From positions 496,001-560,000 of the forward strand of contig NZ_FOUR01000001.1 in NCBI RefSeq assembly GCF_900114925.1: a DNA stretch of 64,000 nt. Direction: 5' to 3'. Position 1 is the first letter of the stretch, and the number at the start of each line of letters is the position of its first letter. The translations under genes were made by a program, and so were the position numbers. Positions 52,105 to 62,027 of the stretch are shown here, piece by piece. The notes beneath the pieces were generated by a model. That model ran no database searches and was not told the origin of the DNA. It worked only from the letters and a program-made list of their open reading frames with translations. Source of the DNA: Marinobacter pelagius. Lineage in GTDB: Bacteria > Pseudomonadota > Gammaproteobacteria > Pseudomonadales > Oleiphilaceae.

Positions 52105-53136
52105 ATGAAAACCGTGTTCTCCCCCCTGCACAGCCGTCGCCATGTCAAAACCGAACTGGACGGCGGTCTGCTGATCGAGCCCCACGAGAAGCCTTCCCGG
52201 GCCGAAACCATCCTGGCGCGGGTTAAGGACCAGTCGCTCGGGGAGATCCTGGAGCCGGAAGAGTTCGGGCTTGAGCCGGTCAAGCGGGTGCACACGGTCG
52301 ATTATGTCAGTTTTCTGGAAACCTGCTGGGACGAGTGGGTGGCGGCCGGCAAACGCGGCGAGGCCATCCCCACCTTCTGGGTTGGCCGGGGCATGCGCGC
52401 CCGGCTGCCGAAGGATATCGACGGTCGCCTGGGCTATTACAGCCTCGGCGCCGATACCTCGATCTCCGATGGCACCTGGGAAGCGGCCCGGGCCTCTGCC
52501 AATGTCGCTCTCACCGCCCTGAAACTGGTGGCCGGTGGTGAACGAGCCGCCTTTGCCCTGTGCCGGCCACCGGGTCATCACGCCCATGCCGATGTGTTCG
52601 GAGGCTACTGCTTCTTCAACAATGCCGCCATTGTCGCCCAGGCCTTCCGGGACCAGGGCTACGACAAAGTGGCGGTGCTCGATGTGGACTTCCATCATGG
52701 CAACGGCACCCAGGCGATTTTCTATGATCGCAGCGACGTCCTCACCATCAGCCTGCATGGCGACCCGGACCTGGTCTTCCCGCACTTCCTCGGCTTCGAG
52801 GATGAAACCGGAGAGGGTGAAGGGGAAGGCTATAATCTCAATATCGTGTACCCGCCGAACACGCCTTATAGCGTCTGGAGCCAGGGTCTGGAGAAGGCCT
52901 GCGAGCGTATCCAGGCATTCGGACCGGATGCCCTGGTGGTTGCGCTGGGGGTGGATACCTTCGAGGAGGACCCGATTTCCTTCTTCAAGCTCACCTCCGG
53001 CGATTACCTGAAGCTCGGCAAACGCCTGGAGCAGCTGGGGCTGCCCACGGTATTCACCATGGAAGGCGGTTATGACGTGGACGCCATCGGCGTGAATGCG
53101 GTCAATGTCATGCAGGGCTTTGAAGGCAAGGAATGA
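52105..53136 (+). CDS. Acetylpolyamine amidohydrolase (histone deacetylase family)
   Basis: 343 residues. Zinc hydrolase that removes acetyl groups from acetylputrescine, acetylcadaverine or related polyamines in the cytoplasm. From ATG 52105, residue positions coincide with the structurally known Mycoplana ramosa enzyme: catalytic His158 and His159 (CRPPGHHAH), zinc ligands Asp195, His197 (LDVDFHH) and Asp284 (LGVDTFEEDP), and transition-state Tyr323 (MEGGYDV). An AGGAA site lies 11 bases before the start. The longer frame from 52033 would add 24 residues and is not used. Transglutaminase-like gene follows 97 bp later. Confidence 0.93.
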   Translation: MKTVFSPLHSRRHVKTELDGGLLIEPHEKPSRAETILARVKDQSLGEILEPEEFGLEPVKRVHTVDYVSFLETCWDEWVAAGKRGEAIPTFWVGRGMRARLPKDIDGRLGYYSLGADTSISDGTWEAARASANVALTALKLVAGGERAAFALCRPPGHHAHADVFGGYCFFNNAAIVAQAFRDQGYDKVAVLDVDFHHGNGTQAIFYDRSDVLTISLHGDPDLVFPHFLGFEDETGEGEGEGYNLNIVYPPNTPYSVWSQGLEKACERIQAFGPDALVVALGVDTFEEDPISFFKLTSGDYLKLGKRLEQLGLPTVFTMEGGYDVDAIGVNAVNVMQGFEGKE

Positions 53137-53233
53137 GCAAAGCGGGCAATGGCTTTGGCGGAAATGGCCATTGCCCGTAGGTTGCTAATCAGGGAGGATC
53201 GGACTTTGATGCCCGAAACCTGGATGAGTCCCT

Positions 53234-53902
53234 ATGGAACGCTACCTTCAGCCCACCGCCTTCTTCGATTACGACAAGCCCGAACTCAAGGCCTGGATCG
53301 CCCGGCAGCTTGAAGGTGTTTCCGACGACCCGGTGGAGCAGATCAAGGTGCTCTACCTCGCGGTCCGGGACAGCATCAACTACAACCCCTACGTGTTCTG
53401 CACCGATCCCAGGACCCTGTCCGCCAGCTATGCCCTGACCAGCGGCGAGACCTACTGTATCCCCAAGGCCGTCCTCCTCGGCGCCGCCGCCCGGGCCATC
53501 GGCATCCCCAGCCAGCTGGGCCTGGCCGATGTGCGTAACCACCTCTCCAGCCCCAAACTGATCGAATGGCTGCGCTCCGATATTTTCCGGATGCACGGTT
53601 TTATCGAGCTGTACCTGAATGGCCGGTGGGTAAAGGCGACCCCGGCGTTCAACAAGCAGCTTTGCGAGCTGATGAAGGTGGAGCCGCTGGAGTTTGATGG
53701 TGTGCATGACTCGGTGTTCCAGGAGTTCACCGAGGATGGCCAGGCGCACATGGAGTACATCAACGACCACGGGGTGTTTGACGATGTGCCGCACCGGTTC
53801 ATTGTGGATGGGGTGCGGGCGGCGTATGGGCATCTGTTTCCGGAGGATGGGGAGAGTTTGGGGGTTGAGGGGAGTCTGGAGAAGGATATTTCCGGGCGGT
53901 AG
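53234..53902 (+). CDS. Transglutaminase-like cysteine protein
   Basis: 222 residues, a single transglutaminase core domain. Cys75 in TSGETYCIPKAVLLGAAARA and His121 in MHGFIELYLNGRW match the catalytic pair. The third position (ATPAFN) lacks the usual Asp, with Asn140 nearby, so the triad may be altered. Bacterial members act as proteases or peptidoglycan-linked enzymes, or have unknown roles. No signal peptide, so cytoplasmic. Follows the amidohydrolase on the same strand. The 3' end is unusually rich in G runs. Confidence 0.8.
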   Translation: MERYLQPTAFFDYDKPELKAWIARQLEGVSDDPVEQIKVLYLAVRDSINYNPYVFCTDPRTLSASYALTSGETYCIPKAVLLGAAARAIGIPSQLGLADVRNHLSSPKLIEWLRSDIFRMHGFIELYLNGRWVKATPAFNKQLCELMKVEPLEFDGVHDSVFQEFTEDGQAHMEYINDHGVFDDVPHRFIVDGVRAAYGHLFPEDGESLGVEGSLEKDISGR

Positions 53903-53915
53903 TTGGGGTGAAGGA

Positions 53916-53951
53916 GGGGTCAGAAGAAAGCTTTCATCAGACCCCATTTTT
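53916..53951 (+). terminator. Rho-independent terminator after the transglutaminase-like gene
   Basis: GGGGTC (53916-53921) pairs with GACCCC (53940-53945), with further pairing inside around the palindrome GAAAGCTTTC, followed by ATTTTT. It lies 14 bp past the stop and just before the convergent ahpF stop. Confidence 0.7.
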
Positions 53952-53960
53952 AAGCCAATC

Positions 53961-55529
53961 TCAGTCCTCGACAGAATTCCGGATCAGGAAGTCAAAGGCA
54001 CTCAGCGCCGCCTTGGATCCCTCACCCATGGAAATCACGATCTGCTTGTAGGGCACCGTGGTGGCATCGCCGGCCGCGAAGACGCCCGGGATGGAGGTCT
54101 CGTTGCGGTCGTTGACGATGACCTCGCCGTGCTGGCTCAGCTCAATGTCACCCTTCAGCCACTCGGTGTTCGGAACAAGGCCGATCTGGACGAACACGCC
54201 TTCAAGTTCCACGTGGTGTTCTTCACCGGTGTTGCGATCGGTGTAGTTCAGGCCGCTGACCTTGCCATTTTCACCCACGATCTCGGTGGTCTGGGCGGAG
54301 GTCACGATCTTCACATTGGCCAGACTGCGCAGCTTCTTCTGCAGCACGTCATCGGCACGCATCTCGGCGCCGAACTCGATCAAGGTCACGTGGCCGACGA
54401 TACCCGCCAGGTCGATGGCCGCTTCCACGCCGGAGTTACCACCGCCGATGACCGCCACGCGCTTGCCCTTGAACAGCGGGCCGTCACAGTGCGGGCAGTA
54501 GGCCACACCCTTGTTGCGGTACTCTTCCTCACCCGGCACGCCCAGCTGGCGCCAGCGGGCACCGGTGGACAGCACCACGGTACGGGATTTCAGGGTCGCG
54601 CCGTTGGCCAGCCGCACCTCATGCAGGCCACCGGTCTTGGCGGCCGGGATCAGTTTCTCGGCGCGCTGCATGTTCATGATGTCCACGTCGTATTCCTTGA
54701 CGTGCTGCTCCATGGCGGAGACCAGCTTTGGACCCTCGGTGTACGGCACGGAAATCAGGTTCTCGATGCCCATGGTGTCAGCCACCTGGCCACCGAAACG
54801 CTCCGCTGCGATGGCGGTAGAGATACCCTTACGAGCGGCATAGATCGCGGCAGCAGAACCTGCCGGGCCACCACCGATGACCAGCACCTCGAACGAATCC
54901 TTCTGGTTGAGCTTCTCGGCTTCCTTCTCGGCGGAACTGGTGTCCAGCCGTGCCACGATCTCTTCCAGGGTCATACGGCCCTGGCCCCAGGACTCGCCGT
55001 TCATGAACACACTGGGCACAGCCATCACTTCACGCTGTTCCACTTCGTCCTGGAACAGTGCACCGTCAATGGAGGTGTGCTTGATGTTCGGGTTCAGAAC
55101 AGCCATCAGGTTGAGGGCCTGAACCACGTCCGGGCAGTTCTGGCAGGACAGGGAGAAGTAGGTTTCAAACTCGAAACTCCCTTCCAGGTCTTTGATCTGC
55201 TCGATCAGCTCCCGGGATTCCTTGGACGGATGACCACCCACCTGCAGCAGGGCCAGCACCAGGGAGGTGAACTCGTGGCCCATGGGAATGCCGGCAAACC
55301 GGACACCAATGTCAGTACCCACCCGGTTGATCGCAAAAGACGGGCGCCGCACGTCCGGGGATTCCTCGGTACGCAGGCTGATCTTGGAGGACATCGGCTC
55401 GATGTCTTCCAGCAGCTCTTTCAGCTCCTGGGACTTCTTGCTGTCGTCATAGGCCGCCACCAGCTCGATCGGCTGCTGCAGTTTTTCCATGTAGGCCTGG
55501 AGCTGTTGCTTGATATTGGCATCCAACAT
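53961..55529 (-). CDS. ahpF: Alkyl hydroperoxide reductase subunit F
   Basis: 522 residues, full length. NADH-dependent flavoprotein disulfide reductase that recycles AhpC. The N-terminal tandem thioredoxin-fold domain contains CQNC (about residues 128-131). Then comes a FAD domain with [18 protein letters not shown], the active disulfide CPHC (about 343-346) in [12 protein letters not shown], and an NADH domain with [17 protein letters not shown]. It ends [14 protein letters not shown]. An OxyR-like site lies 105-141 bp upstream of ATG 55529. ahpC, usually adjacent, is about 6 kb away on the same strand beyond three unrelated genes. Confidence 0.96.
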   Translation of the reverse strand: MLDANIKQQLQAYMEKLQQPIELVAAYDDSKKSQELKELLEDIEPMSSKISLRTEESPDVRRPSFAINRVGTDIGVRFAGIPMGHEFTSLVLALLQVGGHPSKESRELIEQIKDLEGSFEFETYFSLSCQNCPDVVQALNLMAVLNPNIKHTSIDGALFQDEVEQREVMAVPSVFMNGESWGQGRMTLEEIVARLDTSSAEKEAEKLNQKDSFEVLVIGGGPAGSAAAIYAARKGISTAIAAERFGGQVADTMGIENLISVPYTEGPKLVSAMEQHVKEYDVDIMNMQRAEKLIPAAKTGGLHEVRLANGATLKSRTVVLSTGARWRQLGVPGEEEYRNKGVAYCPHCDGPLFKGKRVAVIGGGNSGVEAAIDLAGIVGHVTLIEFGAEMRADDVLQKKLRSLANVKIVTSAQTTEIVGENGKVSGLNYTDRNTGEEHHVELEGVFVQIGLVPNTEWLKGDIELSQHGEVIVNDRNETSIPGVFAAGDATTVPYKQIVISMGEGSKAALSAFDFLIRNSVED

Positions 55530-55633
55530 GTAGGTTTTTCCCCTTAATATGTCGTAAAGCTAAGTGTCTGAATTAAAAATGGATCAGTAATTGAAGTTGC
55601 GGGTAAGATAAGGATTCGAAGCCTAAGCCTCAA

Positions 55634-55670
55634 ATTAATTGCCCCAAATTGTTTGATAGGGCAGCCCTAT
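55634..55670 (-). promoter_or_regulatory. OxyR-like site upstream of ahpF
   Basis: On the plus strand the tetrads are ATTA-N7-CAAA-N7-ATAG-N7-CTAT at 55634-55670, compared with the OxyR consensus ATAG-N7-CTAT-N7-ATAG-N7-CTAT. The right half-site is perfect and the left is degenerate. It is 105-141 bp before the ahpF start, a usual place for OxyR activation. Confidence 0.6.
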
Positions 55671-55688
55671 AAAGCGGAATGCAGTAAT

Positions 55689-55711
55689 AGCCTGCCACTC
55701 CCTGGCAGGCT
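55689..55711 (-). terminator. Hairpin at the 3' end of the GHKL ATPase gene
   Basis: AGCCTGCCA (55689-55697) and TGGCAGGCT (55703-55711) form a perfect 9-bp stem immediately past the stop of the minus-strand ATPase gene. The following bases are not T-rich, so its strength as a terminator is uncertain. Confidence 0.55.
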
Positions 55712-55712
55712 G

Positions 55713-57614
55713 TCAGGCGTTGATGAAAGAACGGTGAATGTCGCTGCCGTAGCGCCGGATGATGTCCATCTTGGCGGCATGGAATGCGGCCACGCTTTCG
55801 GGCTCCTTTGACCGTGCCAGCTGGTGGCGGGCCAGTTCGTCGGAGATCACGTCCATGAACAGTTCCGCCAGCAGCAGACGTGCGGAATCCCGGAAACGGC
55901 CGCGGCCGTCCACGTACAGCTGCACGGTCGGCGCCTCGGTATTGATCAGGATCTTGCGTTCCTTCGGGCTGTATACCGCCCGCTCCAGTTCGTTGTGGAG
56001 GGCGCGGAAATCATAGCCGATGAACATCGCCTCGCCGTGGTCACGGGATGCGGCCCGGTGATTGTGCCTGGGATGATGCTTGGGCCGATGGTGCCGGTGA
56101 TGGGCGCCGTGGTCCGCGATCACCACCTCACACCAGGCCCAGTAATGCTGGCTGCGAACGGTAATCTCGCCCCGGTCTCCGACGGAATCACCGGTGATGG
56201 TCCATTCAATCCGATGGCGGTCGGTTAACTGGGACACCGGCACCTCCGTCGGTTTGGTATCCAGCTGAACCGAATCCGGAAAGCGGTAGCTGATGTGCAA
56301 CACATCGTCCGGGGCAAAACTGGCCGGATTCACCAGCAAGGAGACATGAAACGGGTGACCGGCCTGCCGGTAATAGAACGGGGTGGTGAAACGCAGTGCA
56401 GGCTCTTCAGGCCCCGGCTCCGATTCCGCCTCAGTATCACCCGCCGGCGGCAAGGAGATGCGCAGATCCTGGATTGCAGCCCGGTTCATGCGCTCCAGCA
56501 GATGTTCGATCATGTGGTCGGTTCTGCCCGACGCGGTGGCATGCTCCAGATGGCGCAGATGCTCCCGCTCCTCCTGCACCGCCGGCCGGAGATACTTGCT
56601 GACGGCCCGCCCGAACGCTGCCACAAAGGGGTCTTTGAGGTTGAGCCCCTCCCGCTCATCGCTGATGATGGCCAGCCCCTGGCCAAGCTTCTCGGTCAGA
56701 GCGGGACAATTCACCTCGCCGAACAGGTATTCCGTACCTACCTGGTTCTCGAATTCGAACAACTGGCAATCGAGCACCGCGTTACCGGACAGCACCAGCA
56801 GTCCATTGGTGCGCTCGTCACCATGCAGGGTCAACTCGGCATTGAGTGCCCGCTTCAGGGTCAGGGTAAACGGGTAGCTCACCTGTTCGTAGACAAAACT
56901 GCACGGCTGTTGTGGCCCCAGCAGCACCCTGGATTCCGGTTCCAGGTAGTGAACCGGCCCCATCCGCTCCACTTCCTTGCCGGCCTGGCGGTGCACCAGC
57001 TCCACCCGCCGACGCCCGAGAATCTCCCTCAGGTAGATGTTATGGGAGATCGAGTGCAACACCGAACGGTACTGGGAAATGTGAACCAGGGGATTGTCGA
57101 TCACGATGGCCACCCGGGTGCCATTAGCATCGGTGCCGAGGCGCTCATAATCGGTATCCTTTGCCTCACGATCACCTTCGCCGTCGTCGTAGAGATAGCC
57201 TCCGTCTTCGCCACGGAACAGGTCGATTCGGGTATAGCGGCCGTTGTGCAGCGTCTCCAGCCAGCCATAACCAAGACCGTAGATAGCCTGTTTGAGGCCA
57301 CGGCCAAAGAAGCCACGACCGGTTCCCTCACCCTTCGCCAGCGGGCTGTGGGCACCACCGTAGGTCAGGCTGGCCAGCGCCTGTTGCCAGGTCATGCCCT
57401 CGGCCTGGTCGGCAACCACCAGCATGGCGCCGTTCTGGTGGCGCTCGTACTGGATGGTAACGCCTCCGGTGACCTCAACGCCGGCACGCTCCAGTCGGGA
57501 GTAACTGTCATCGCTGTTGGTGATCAACTCCACCAGCGCCTTTTCCACCGACGCAAACCGCCGGGAATCGATATCGATCACCCGCTGGTCAACCGGAATT
57601 GCCGTAATGCCCAT
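55713..57614 (-). CDS. GHKL (Hsp90/MORC-like) ATPase of unknown function
   Basis: 633 residues. The N-terminal domain is a Bergerat ATP-binding fold: N box EKALVELITNSDDSYS (Glu29, Asn33, Asp35), G1 box VADQAEGMT (Asp69, Gly73) and G2 box GEGTGRGFFGRGLKQA (95-110). The domain after it resembles an S5-like transducer, as in MutL, MORC and Hsp90. A His-rich stretch lies at about residues 500-526. The C-terminal 80 residues (SPKERKILINTEAPTVQLYVD onward) resemble those in paraMORC-type proteins, often found near DNA-processing or defence genes. No signal peptide or nuclease domain was seen. Its neighbours are stress genes, so a role in defence, repair or chaperoning is open. Confidence 0.75.
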   Translation of the reverse strand: MGITAIPVDQRVIDIDSRRFASVEKALVELITNSDDSYSRLERAGVEVTGGVTIQYERHQNGAMLVVADQAEGMTWQQALASLTYGGAHSPLAKGEGTGRGFFGRGLKQAIYGLGYGWLETLHNGRYTRIDLFRGEDGGYLYDDGEGDREAKDTDYERLGTDANGTRVAIVIDNPLVHISQYRSVLHSISHNIYLREILGRRRVELVHRQAGKEVERMGPVHYLEPESRVLLGPQQPCSFVYEQVSYPFTLTLKRALNAELTLHGDERTNGLLVLSGNAVLDCQLFEFENQVGTEYLFGEVNCPALTEKLGQGLAIISDEREGLNLKDPFVAAFGRAVSKYLRPAVQEEREHLRHLEHATASGRTDHMIEHLLERMNRAAIQDLRISLPPAGDTEAESEPGPEEPALRFTTPFYYRQAGHPFHVSLLVNPASFAPDDVLHISYRFPDSVQLDTKPTEVPVSQLTDRHRIEWTITGDSVGDRGEITVRSQHYWAWCEVVIADHGAHHRHHRPKHHPRHNHRAASRDHGEAMFIGYDFRALHNELERAVYSPKERKILINTEAPTVQLYVDGRGRFRDSARLLLAELFMDVISDELARHQLARSKEPESVAAFHAAKMDIIRRYGSDIHRSFINA

Positions 57615-57756
57615 AAGCCATCCCCCGTGAATTTTCTTGCCTCTTCTCCACAGTAGGACAAATAGCGCATTTTGCTATTGATGCGGCTCAACTATCATAG
57701 GAGGACGAGAAGTTAATCTTCCCATTGTCAGCCCCGCGACCCGTAAAAGGCGAACC

Positions 57757-58488
57757 ATGTTTTTAAAACGTTTCCACTCTGTCCAGGACGGACGTGTCAC
57801 CATTTCCGCGCTTCAGGCCAGCCAGTTCGCCAAGGAAGTGGCCGGGGACTTCAACCCGATTCATGATCCCGATGCCCGCCGCTTCTGCGTACCGGGGGAT
57901 CTCTTGTTTGCCGTGGTTCTGTCCCGCTTCGGGCTCTCCCAGAACATGACATTCCGGTTCCGCAGCCTGGTCGGTGATGGTGTCGAGCTCCTGTTCCGGG
58001 AAAACGGCGACGACAGCATCGAAGTCTGTGACGACAATGGCAAGGTCTACCTTGAGGTCACCCGCAGCGGCGAGCTTACCCGGGATGAGCAGTTCATCGA
58101 GGATTTCACCCGCTGTTACGTGGCGGCCTCGGGCAAGAACTTTCCGCACACCCTGAAGCCGCTGATGGAATCCAACGGTGTCATGTTCAATCCGGATCGC
58201 CCCATGGTGATGTACGAGAGCATGAGCCTGTCCCTGGACACGGTGGATGCCTCCTCCCCGGAACTGGAGCTGAGCAACGCTGACCTGGAAGCCGCCGGTA
58301 AACGGGGCAACGTGACGCTGGAATATCTGTTGAAGGCCGATGGCAAGCCGGTGGGCGATGTGACCAAACGACTGGTGCTGAGTGGATTACGGCCCTACTG
58401 TCCGGAAGCGATGGCGGAAGTGATCGAGGAATTCTACCGGCTCAAGGCCCGCGGCGCCGATTACGGCAGCGAGATCGCCAGCTCCTGA
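57757..58488 (+). CDS. DUF3581-family protein
   Basis: 243 residues. The N-terminal part ASQFAKEVAGDFNPIHDPDARRFCVPGD resembles the hydratase/dehydratase hotdog signature (MaoC-like N-x-I/H-x-D), so a double-hotdog fold is possible. The family is found in gammaproteobacteria and has no known function. Cytoplasmic by sequence. Divergent from the GHKL ATPase gene and upstream of the P-type ATPase on the same strand, with 75 bp between stop and start. Confidence 0.8.
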   Translation: MFLKRFHSVQDGRVTISALQASQFAKEVAGDFNPIHDPDARRFCVPGDLLFAVVLSRFGLSQNMTFRFRSLVGDGVELLFRENGDDSIEVCDDNGKVYLEVTRSGELTRDEQFIEDFTRCYVAASGKNFPHTLKPLMESNGVMFNPDRPMVMYESMSLSLDTVDASSPELELSNADLEAAGKRGNVTLEYLLKADGKPVGDVTKRLVLSGLRPYCPEAMAEVIEEFYRLKARGADYGSEIASS

Positions 58489-58563
58489 CGCCAATCATCC
58501 TACTATACCGTCCTGCGTCTACACTGATGCTTGTGAACCTGATCGGCACAAGGACGCATCCTC

Positions 58564-61413
58564 ATGGCGGGAGAACGAGTACCGGGAGAACCGATGGCGG
58601 CCTATCGCCTGTCTCCCGGCGCGGTCATCGAGGCTCTGGGCAGTAACGAACATCGCGGCCTGAGCGAGGACGAAGCCAGGGCCCGGCTGGAACGGGACGG
58701 GCCGAACCAGCTGCGCACCAGGAAACCGATCCCCGGCTGGCGCAAACTGCTGGCACAATTTACCGATCCCCTCGTCATTCTGTTGCTGTTAGCCGCTGCG
58801 GTCTCCCTTGCCTTGTGGCTGTTCGAGCGCGAGTCTGATCTGCCCTACGAAGCCATTGCGATCCTCGCCATTGTCATTCTCAATGCGGCAATGGGATTTA
58901 TCCAGCAGGCGCGGGCCGAACAGTCGGTGGCGGCCCTCCGTCAGATGTCCGCCGCCCGGGCCCGGGTGATTCGCGGTGGCGAGCAACGCAGTATTCCCGC
59001 CCGTGATGTGGTCGTTGGTGACATCCTGATGATGGAGGAAGGTGACACCATCCCCGCCGACGGCCGGCTGATTCAGTCAGTGGCCCTGCAAACCTCCGAA
59101 GCCTCTTTGACCGGTGAGAGCCTGCCCGAGACCAAGGAACCGGAAACCATCATTGGTGAGGCTGCCATTGGCGACCGCCAGAACATGGTGTTCAGCGGCA
59201 CTACCGTAACCTATGGCCGGGGCAAGGCGGTGGTCACCGCCACTGGCATGCAGAGCCAGATGGGCCAGATTGCCGGCATGCTCGAGGCGGCACTTCCGGA
59301 AACCACGCCACTGCAGCAGGACCTCGCCCGGCTTGGACGTCTCCTCGGACTGGTGGTGCTCGCGATCGCCGCGGTGATGATTGTAACCATCATTCTGGTG
59401 GAGCATGTCTCCGGCTTTTCCGCGGTGTTCGACGTGCTTATCCTCGGTGTCGCCCTGGCCGTTGCCGCCGTGCCCGAAGGTTTGCCCGCCGTGGTTACTG
59501 CCGTTCTGGCCCTCGGGGTTCAGCGTATGGCCCGCCGCAACGCCATCGTTCGTCATCTGGCTGCCGTGGAAACCCTGGGGTCAGCCAACGTTATCGCCTC
59601 GGACAAGACCGGCACCCTCACCCGCAACGAGATGACGGTGCGGGCCGTGGTGACCGCCAGTGGCCGGGTCATTCTCGGCGGTACCGGTTACGCGCCTGAA
59701 GGCCAGGTGACTGCATGGCGTGATGGGGCCGAAGCAACCGGCGACCTTTCCGACGACTTGAGGCTGGAACTGGAACGGGCCCTGACCGTTGGTGACCGGG
59801 CCACTAACGCCGTGCTCCAGCAGGAAGATGGTCAATGGACCATCCAGGGCGACCCCACCGAAGGCGCCCTGATCGTTGCTGCCCGCAAGGTGGGATTGAC
59901 CGATGAAACCCTGGACTCCCGCTACCGCCGTGTCGGCGAGGTTCCGTTCTCATCGGAACGCAAACTGATGTCTACCCTCCATACCGACAGCCAGCAACGG
60001 GAACACATCCAGGTTTTCACCAAGGGCGCCCCGGATGTTCTGCTGGGTCGTTGCAACCGCGAGCGGGTCGGTGATACCACTCGCCCCCTGACACCCGAGC
60101 GCCGGAAAGAGCTCCTCGCCACCAACGAACAACTGGCCGGTGAAGCCCTGCGCACGCTCGGAGTCGCAGCCCGAATGCTGCCGGCCGATGACTTTGAGCC
60201 GGAAGATGTCGGCGACCATGTGGAACAGGACCTGATCTTTGTCGGCCTGATCGGAATGATCGACCCGCCCCGGCAGGAAGCCAGAGAGGCGGTAACCCAG
60301 GCCCTGGCCGCCGGTATCCGGCCGGTGATGATTACCGGCGACCATCCGGTGACCGCGGCAGTCATCGGGGCCGAGCTGGGTATCTGTCGTGACGGCCGCG
60401 CCGTTACCGGTGCCGAGATCGACCGGATGCCAGACGACCTGCTGTACAGGACGGCACGGGAGGTTTCCGTCTATGCCCGGGTAAACCCCGAGCACAAACT
60501 CAGGATCGTCAAGGCATTGCAGAGAGACGGCGCCATCGTGGCCATGACCGGCGACGGAGTGAACGATGCCCCGGCCCTGCGTACCGCCGATATCGGGGTA
60601 GCCATGGGCATCACCGGCACCGATGTCTCCCGCAAGGCATCGGACATCATTCTGGCGGACGACAACTTCGCCTCGATTGTCGCGGCGGTGGAGGAAGGCC
60701 GGGCTATTTTCGCCAACATCCGCAAGTTTCTCCGGTACCTGCTGTCGTCCAACATGGGCGAGGTGCTTACCATGTTCTTCGGAGTGCTTCTGGCGGACAT
60801 CATTGGCCTGGGCATGACCAGCGACGGCCTCGCCCTGCCCCTTCTGGCCACTCAGATCCTGTGGATCAACATGGTCAGTGATGGCGCTCCGGCACTGGCG
60901 CTGGGGCTCGATCCCGGCGATGAGGAAGCAATGAAACGGCCGCCCAGGCCGCGAAAGGAAGGGGTGATCACCCGGCAGATGTGGGCCGGTATCGTGATGG
61001 TGGGTGCCATCACCGCAGCCGGCACCCTGTTCGTTCTCGACGCCTCCCTGCCAGCCGGGCTGATCGAGGGCACAGGGGACCTGGCCTACGGCCAGACCAT
61101 GGCCTTCACCACCCTGGTACTGTTCTCGATGTTTACCGTATTCACTTCCCGCTCGGATGAATCCAGCGCCTTCAAGGGTCTGTTCTCCAACCCCTGGCTC
61201 TGGGGCTCCATCGCCCTGGCGCTGGCGCTGCAAATGGCAGTGGTCTACCTGCCATTTCTGCAGCAGGCGTTCTCCACGGTCAGCCTGGCTCCGGGAGACT
61301 GGCTGTTCTGCGCCACAGTTGCCAGCTCGGTACTCTGGCTGCGCGAGTTAAGCAAGTTGCTGATGCCCAAACGCAAAGAACCCCGGATAAACCGGGGTTC
61401 TTCGGGAATCTGA
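58564..61413 (+). CDS. Ca2+-type P-type ATPase (P2A/PMCA-SERCA-like)
   Basis: 949 residues, full length. Inner-membrane cation pump, probably exporting Ca2+ or a similar divalent ion. Actuator motif LTGESLP, phosphorylated Asp347 in DKTGTLTRNEMT, TGD and the hinge MTGDGVNDAPALR are complete. Ion-site residues match SERCA: PEGLP in helix 4, SSNMGEV in helix 5, and NMVSDGAPALALGLDP in helix 6. The start could be ATG 58564 (AAGGA upstream) or ATG 58594 (GGGAGAA upstream), a difference of ten residues. A strong hairpin lies inside the last codons of the gene. The ahpC gene converges on it. Confidence 0.93.
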   Translation: MAGERVPGEPMAAYRLSPGAVIEALGSNEHRGLSEDEARARLERDGPNQLRTRKPIPGWRKLLAQFTDPLVILLLLAAAVSLALWLFERESDLPYEAIAILAIVILNAAMGFIQQARAEQSVAALRQMSAARARVIRGGEQRSIPARDVVVGDILMMEEGDTIPADGRLIQSVALQTSEASLTGESLPETKEPETIIGEAAIGDRQNMVFSGTTVTYGRGKAVVTATGMQSQMGQIAGMLEAALPETTPLQQDLARLGRLLGLVVLAIAAVMIVTIILVEHVSGFSAVFDVLILGVALAVAAVPEGLPAVVTAVLALGVQRMARRNAIVRHLAAVETLGSANVIASDKTGTLTRNEMTVRAVVTASGRVILGGTGYAPEGQVTAWRDGAEATGDLSDDLRLELERALTVGDRATNAVLQQEDGQWTIQGDPTEGALIVAARKVGLTDETLDSRYRRVGEVPFSSERKLMSTLHTDSQQREHIQVFTKGAPDVLLGRCNRERVGDTTRPLTPERRKELLATNEQLAGEALRTLGVAARMLPADDFEPEDVGDHVEQDLIFVGLIGMIDPPRQEAREAVTQALAAGIRPVMITGDHPVTAAVIGAELGICRDGRAVTGAEIDRMPDDLLYRTAREVSVYARVNPEHKLRIVKALQRDGAIVAMTGDGVNDAPALRTADIGVAMGITGTDVSRKASDIILADDNFASIVAAVEEGRAIFANIRKFLRYLLSSNMGEVLTMFFGVLLADIIGLGMTSDGLALPLLATQILWINMVSDGAPALALGLDPGDEEAMKRPPRPRKEGVITRQMWAGIVMVGAITAAGTLFVLDASLPAGLIEGTGDLAYGQTMAFTTLVLFSMFTVFTSRSDESSAFKGLFSNPWLWGSIALALALQMAVVYLPFLQQAFSTVSLAPGDWLFCATVASSVLWLRELSKLLMPKRKEPRINRGSSGI
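61376..61402 (+). terminator. Terminator embedded in the 3' end of the P-type ATPase gene
   Basis: AAGAACCCCGG (61376-61386) and CCGGGGTTCTT (61392-61402) form a perfect 11-bp stem with a five-base loop. It is entirely inside the coding sequence, whose last residues are KEPRINRGSSGI; the stop is 8 bp beyond the stem. TTCTTCGG follows, only moderately T-rich. Confidence 0.65.
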
Positions 61414-61463
61414 GGTCCGCACGGCAGACCTCGCATCCGTTCAGTTTCACCGCTAGGGGAAAC

Positions 61464-62027
61464 TTAGATCTTGCCGACCAGGTCCAGGGACGGAGCCAGA
61501 GTCTCTTCGCCTTCTTTCCACTTGGCCGGGCAAACTTCACCCGGGTTCTTGCGAACGTACTGGGCGGCCTTGATCTTGCGCAGCAGGTCGTCGGCGTCAC
61601 GGCCGATGCCTTCGGCGGTGATCTCAACGGCCTGGATGATGCCGTCCGGATCGATCACGAAAGTGGCACGGTCGGCCAGGCCCTGGCCTTCACGCATAAC
61701 ACCGAAGTTGTTGGTGATGGTGCCGGTCTGGTCGCCAACCATGTAGTACTGGATCTTACCGATGGTCTCGGAAGTATCGTGCCACGCCTTGTGGGTGAAG
61801 TGGGTGTCGGTGGACACGGAGAACACTTCTACGCCCAGCTTCTGCAGCTCTTCGTACTTGTCAGCTACGTCGCCCAGCTCGGTCGGGCATACGAAAGTGA
61901 AGTCGGCCGGGTAGAAGAAAAAGACAGCCCACTTTCCTTTTACGTCTGCTTCGCTGATCTCAACAAACTCACCGTTCTTGAAAGCGGTGGCGTTGAACGG
62001 CTTGATCTCGCTGTTAATGATGCCCAT
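61464..62027 (-). CDS. ahpC: Alkyl hydroperoxide reductase subunit C (typical 2-Cys peroxiredoxin)
   Basis: 187 residues, full length. Reduces hydrogen peroxide and organic peroxides and is recycled by AhpF. Peroxidatic Cys47 in [12 protein letters not shown] with the usual Thr and Pro, and resolving Cys166 in [13 protein letters not shown]. The C-terminal helix after Cys166, normally mobile and needed for oligomer change, is present. AGGAG eight bases before ATG 62027. An OxyR-like site lies 83-119 bp upstream. Convergent with the P-type ATPase gene; separated from ahpF by about 6 kb. Confidence 0.97.
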   Translation of the reverse strand: MGIINSEIKPFNATAFKNGEFVEISEADVKGKWAVFFFYPADFTFVCPTELGDVADKYEELQKLGVEVFSVSTDTHFTHKAWHDTSETIGKIQYYMVGDQTGTITNNFGVMREGQGLADRATFVIDPDGIIQAVEITAEGIGRDADDLLRKIKAAQYVRKNPGEVCPAKWKEGEETLAPSLDLVGKI

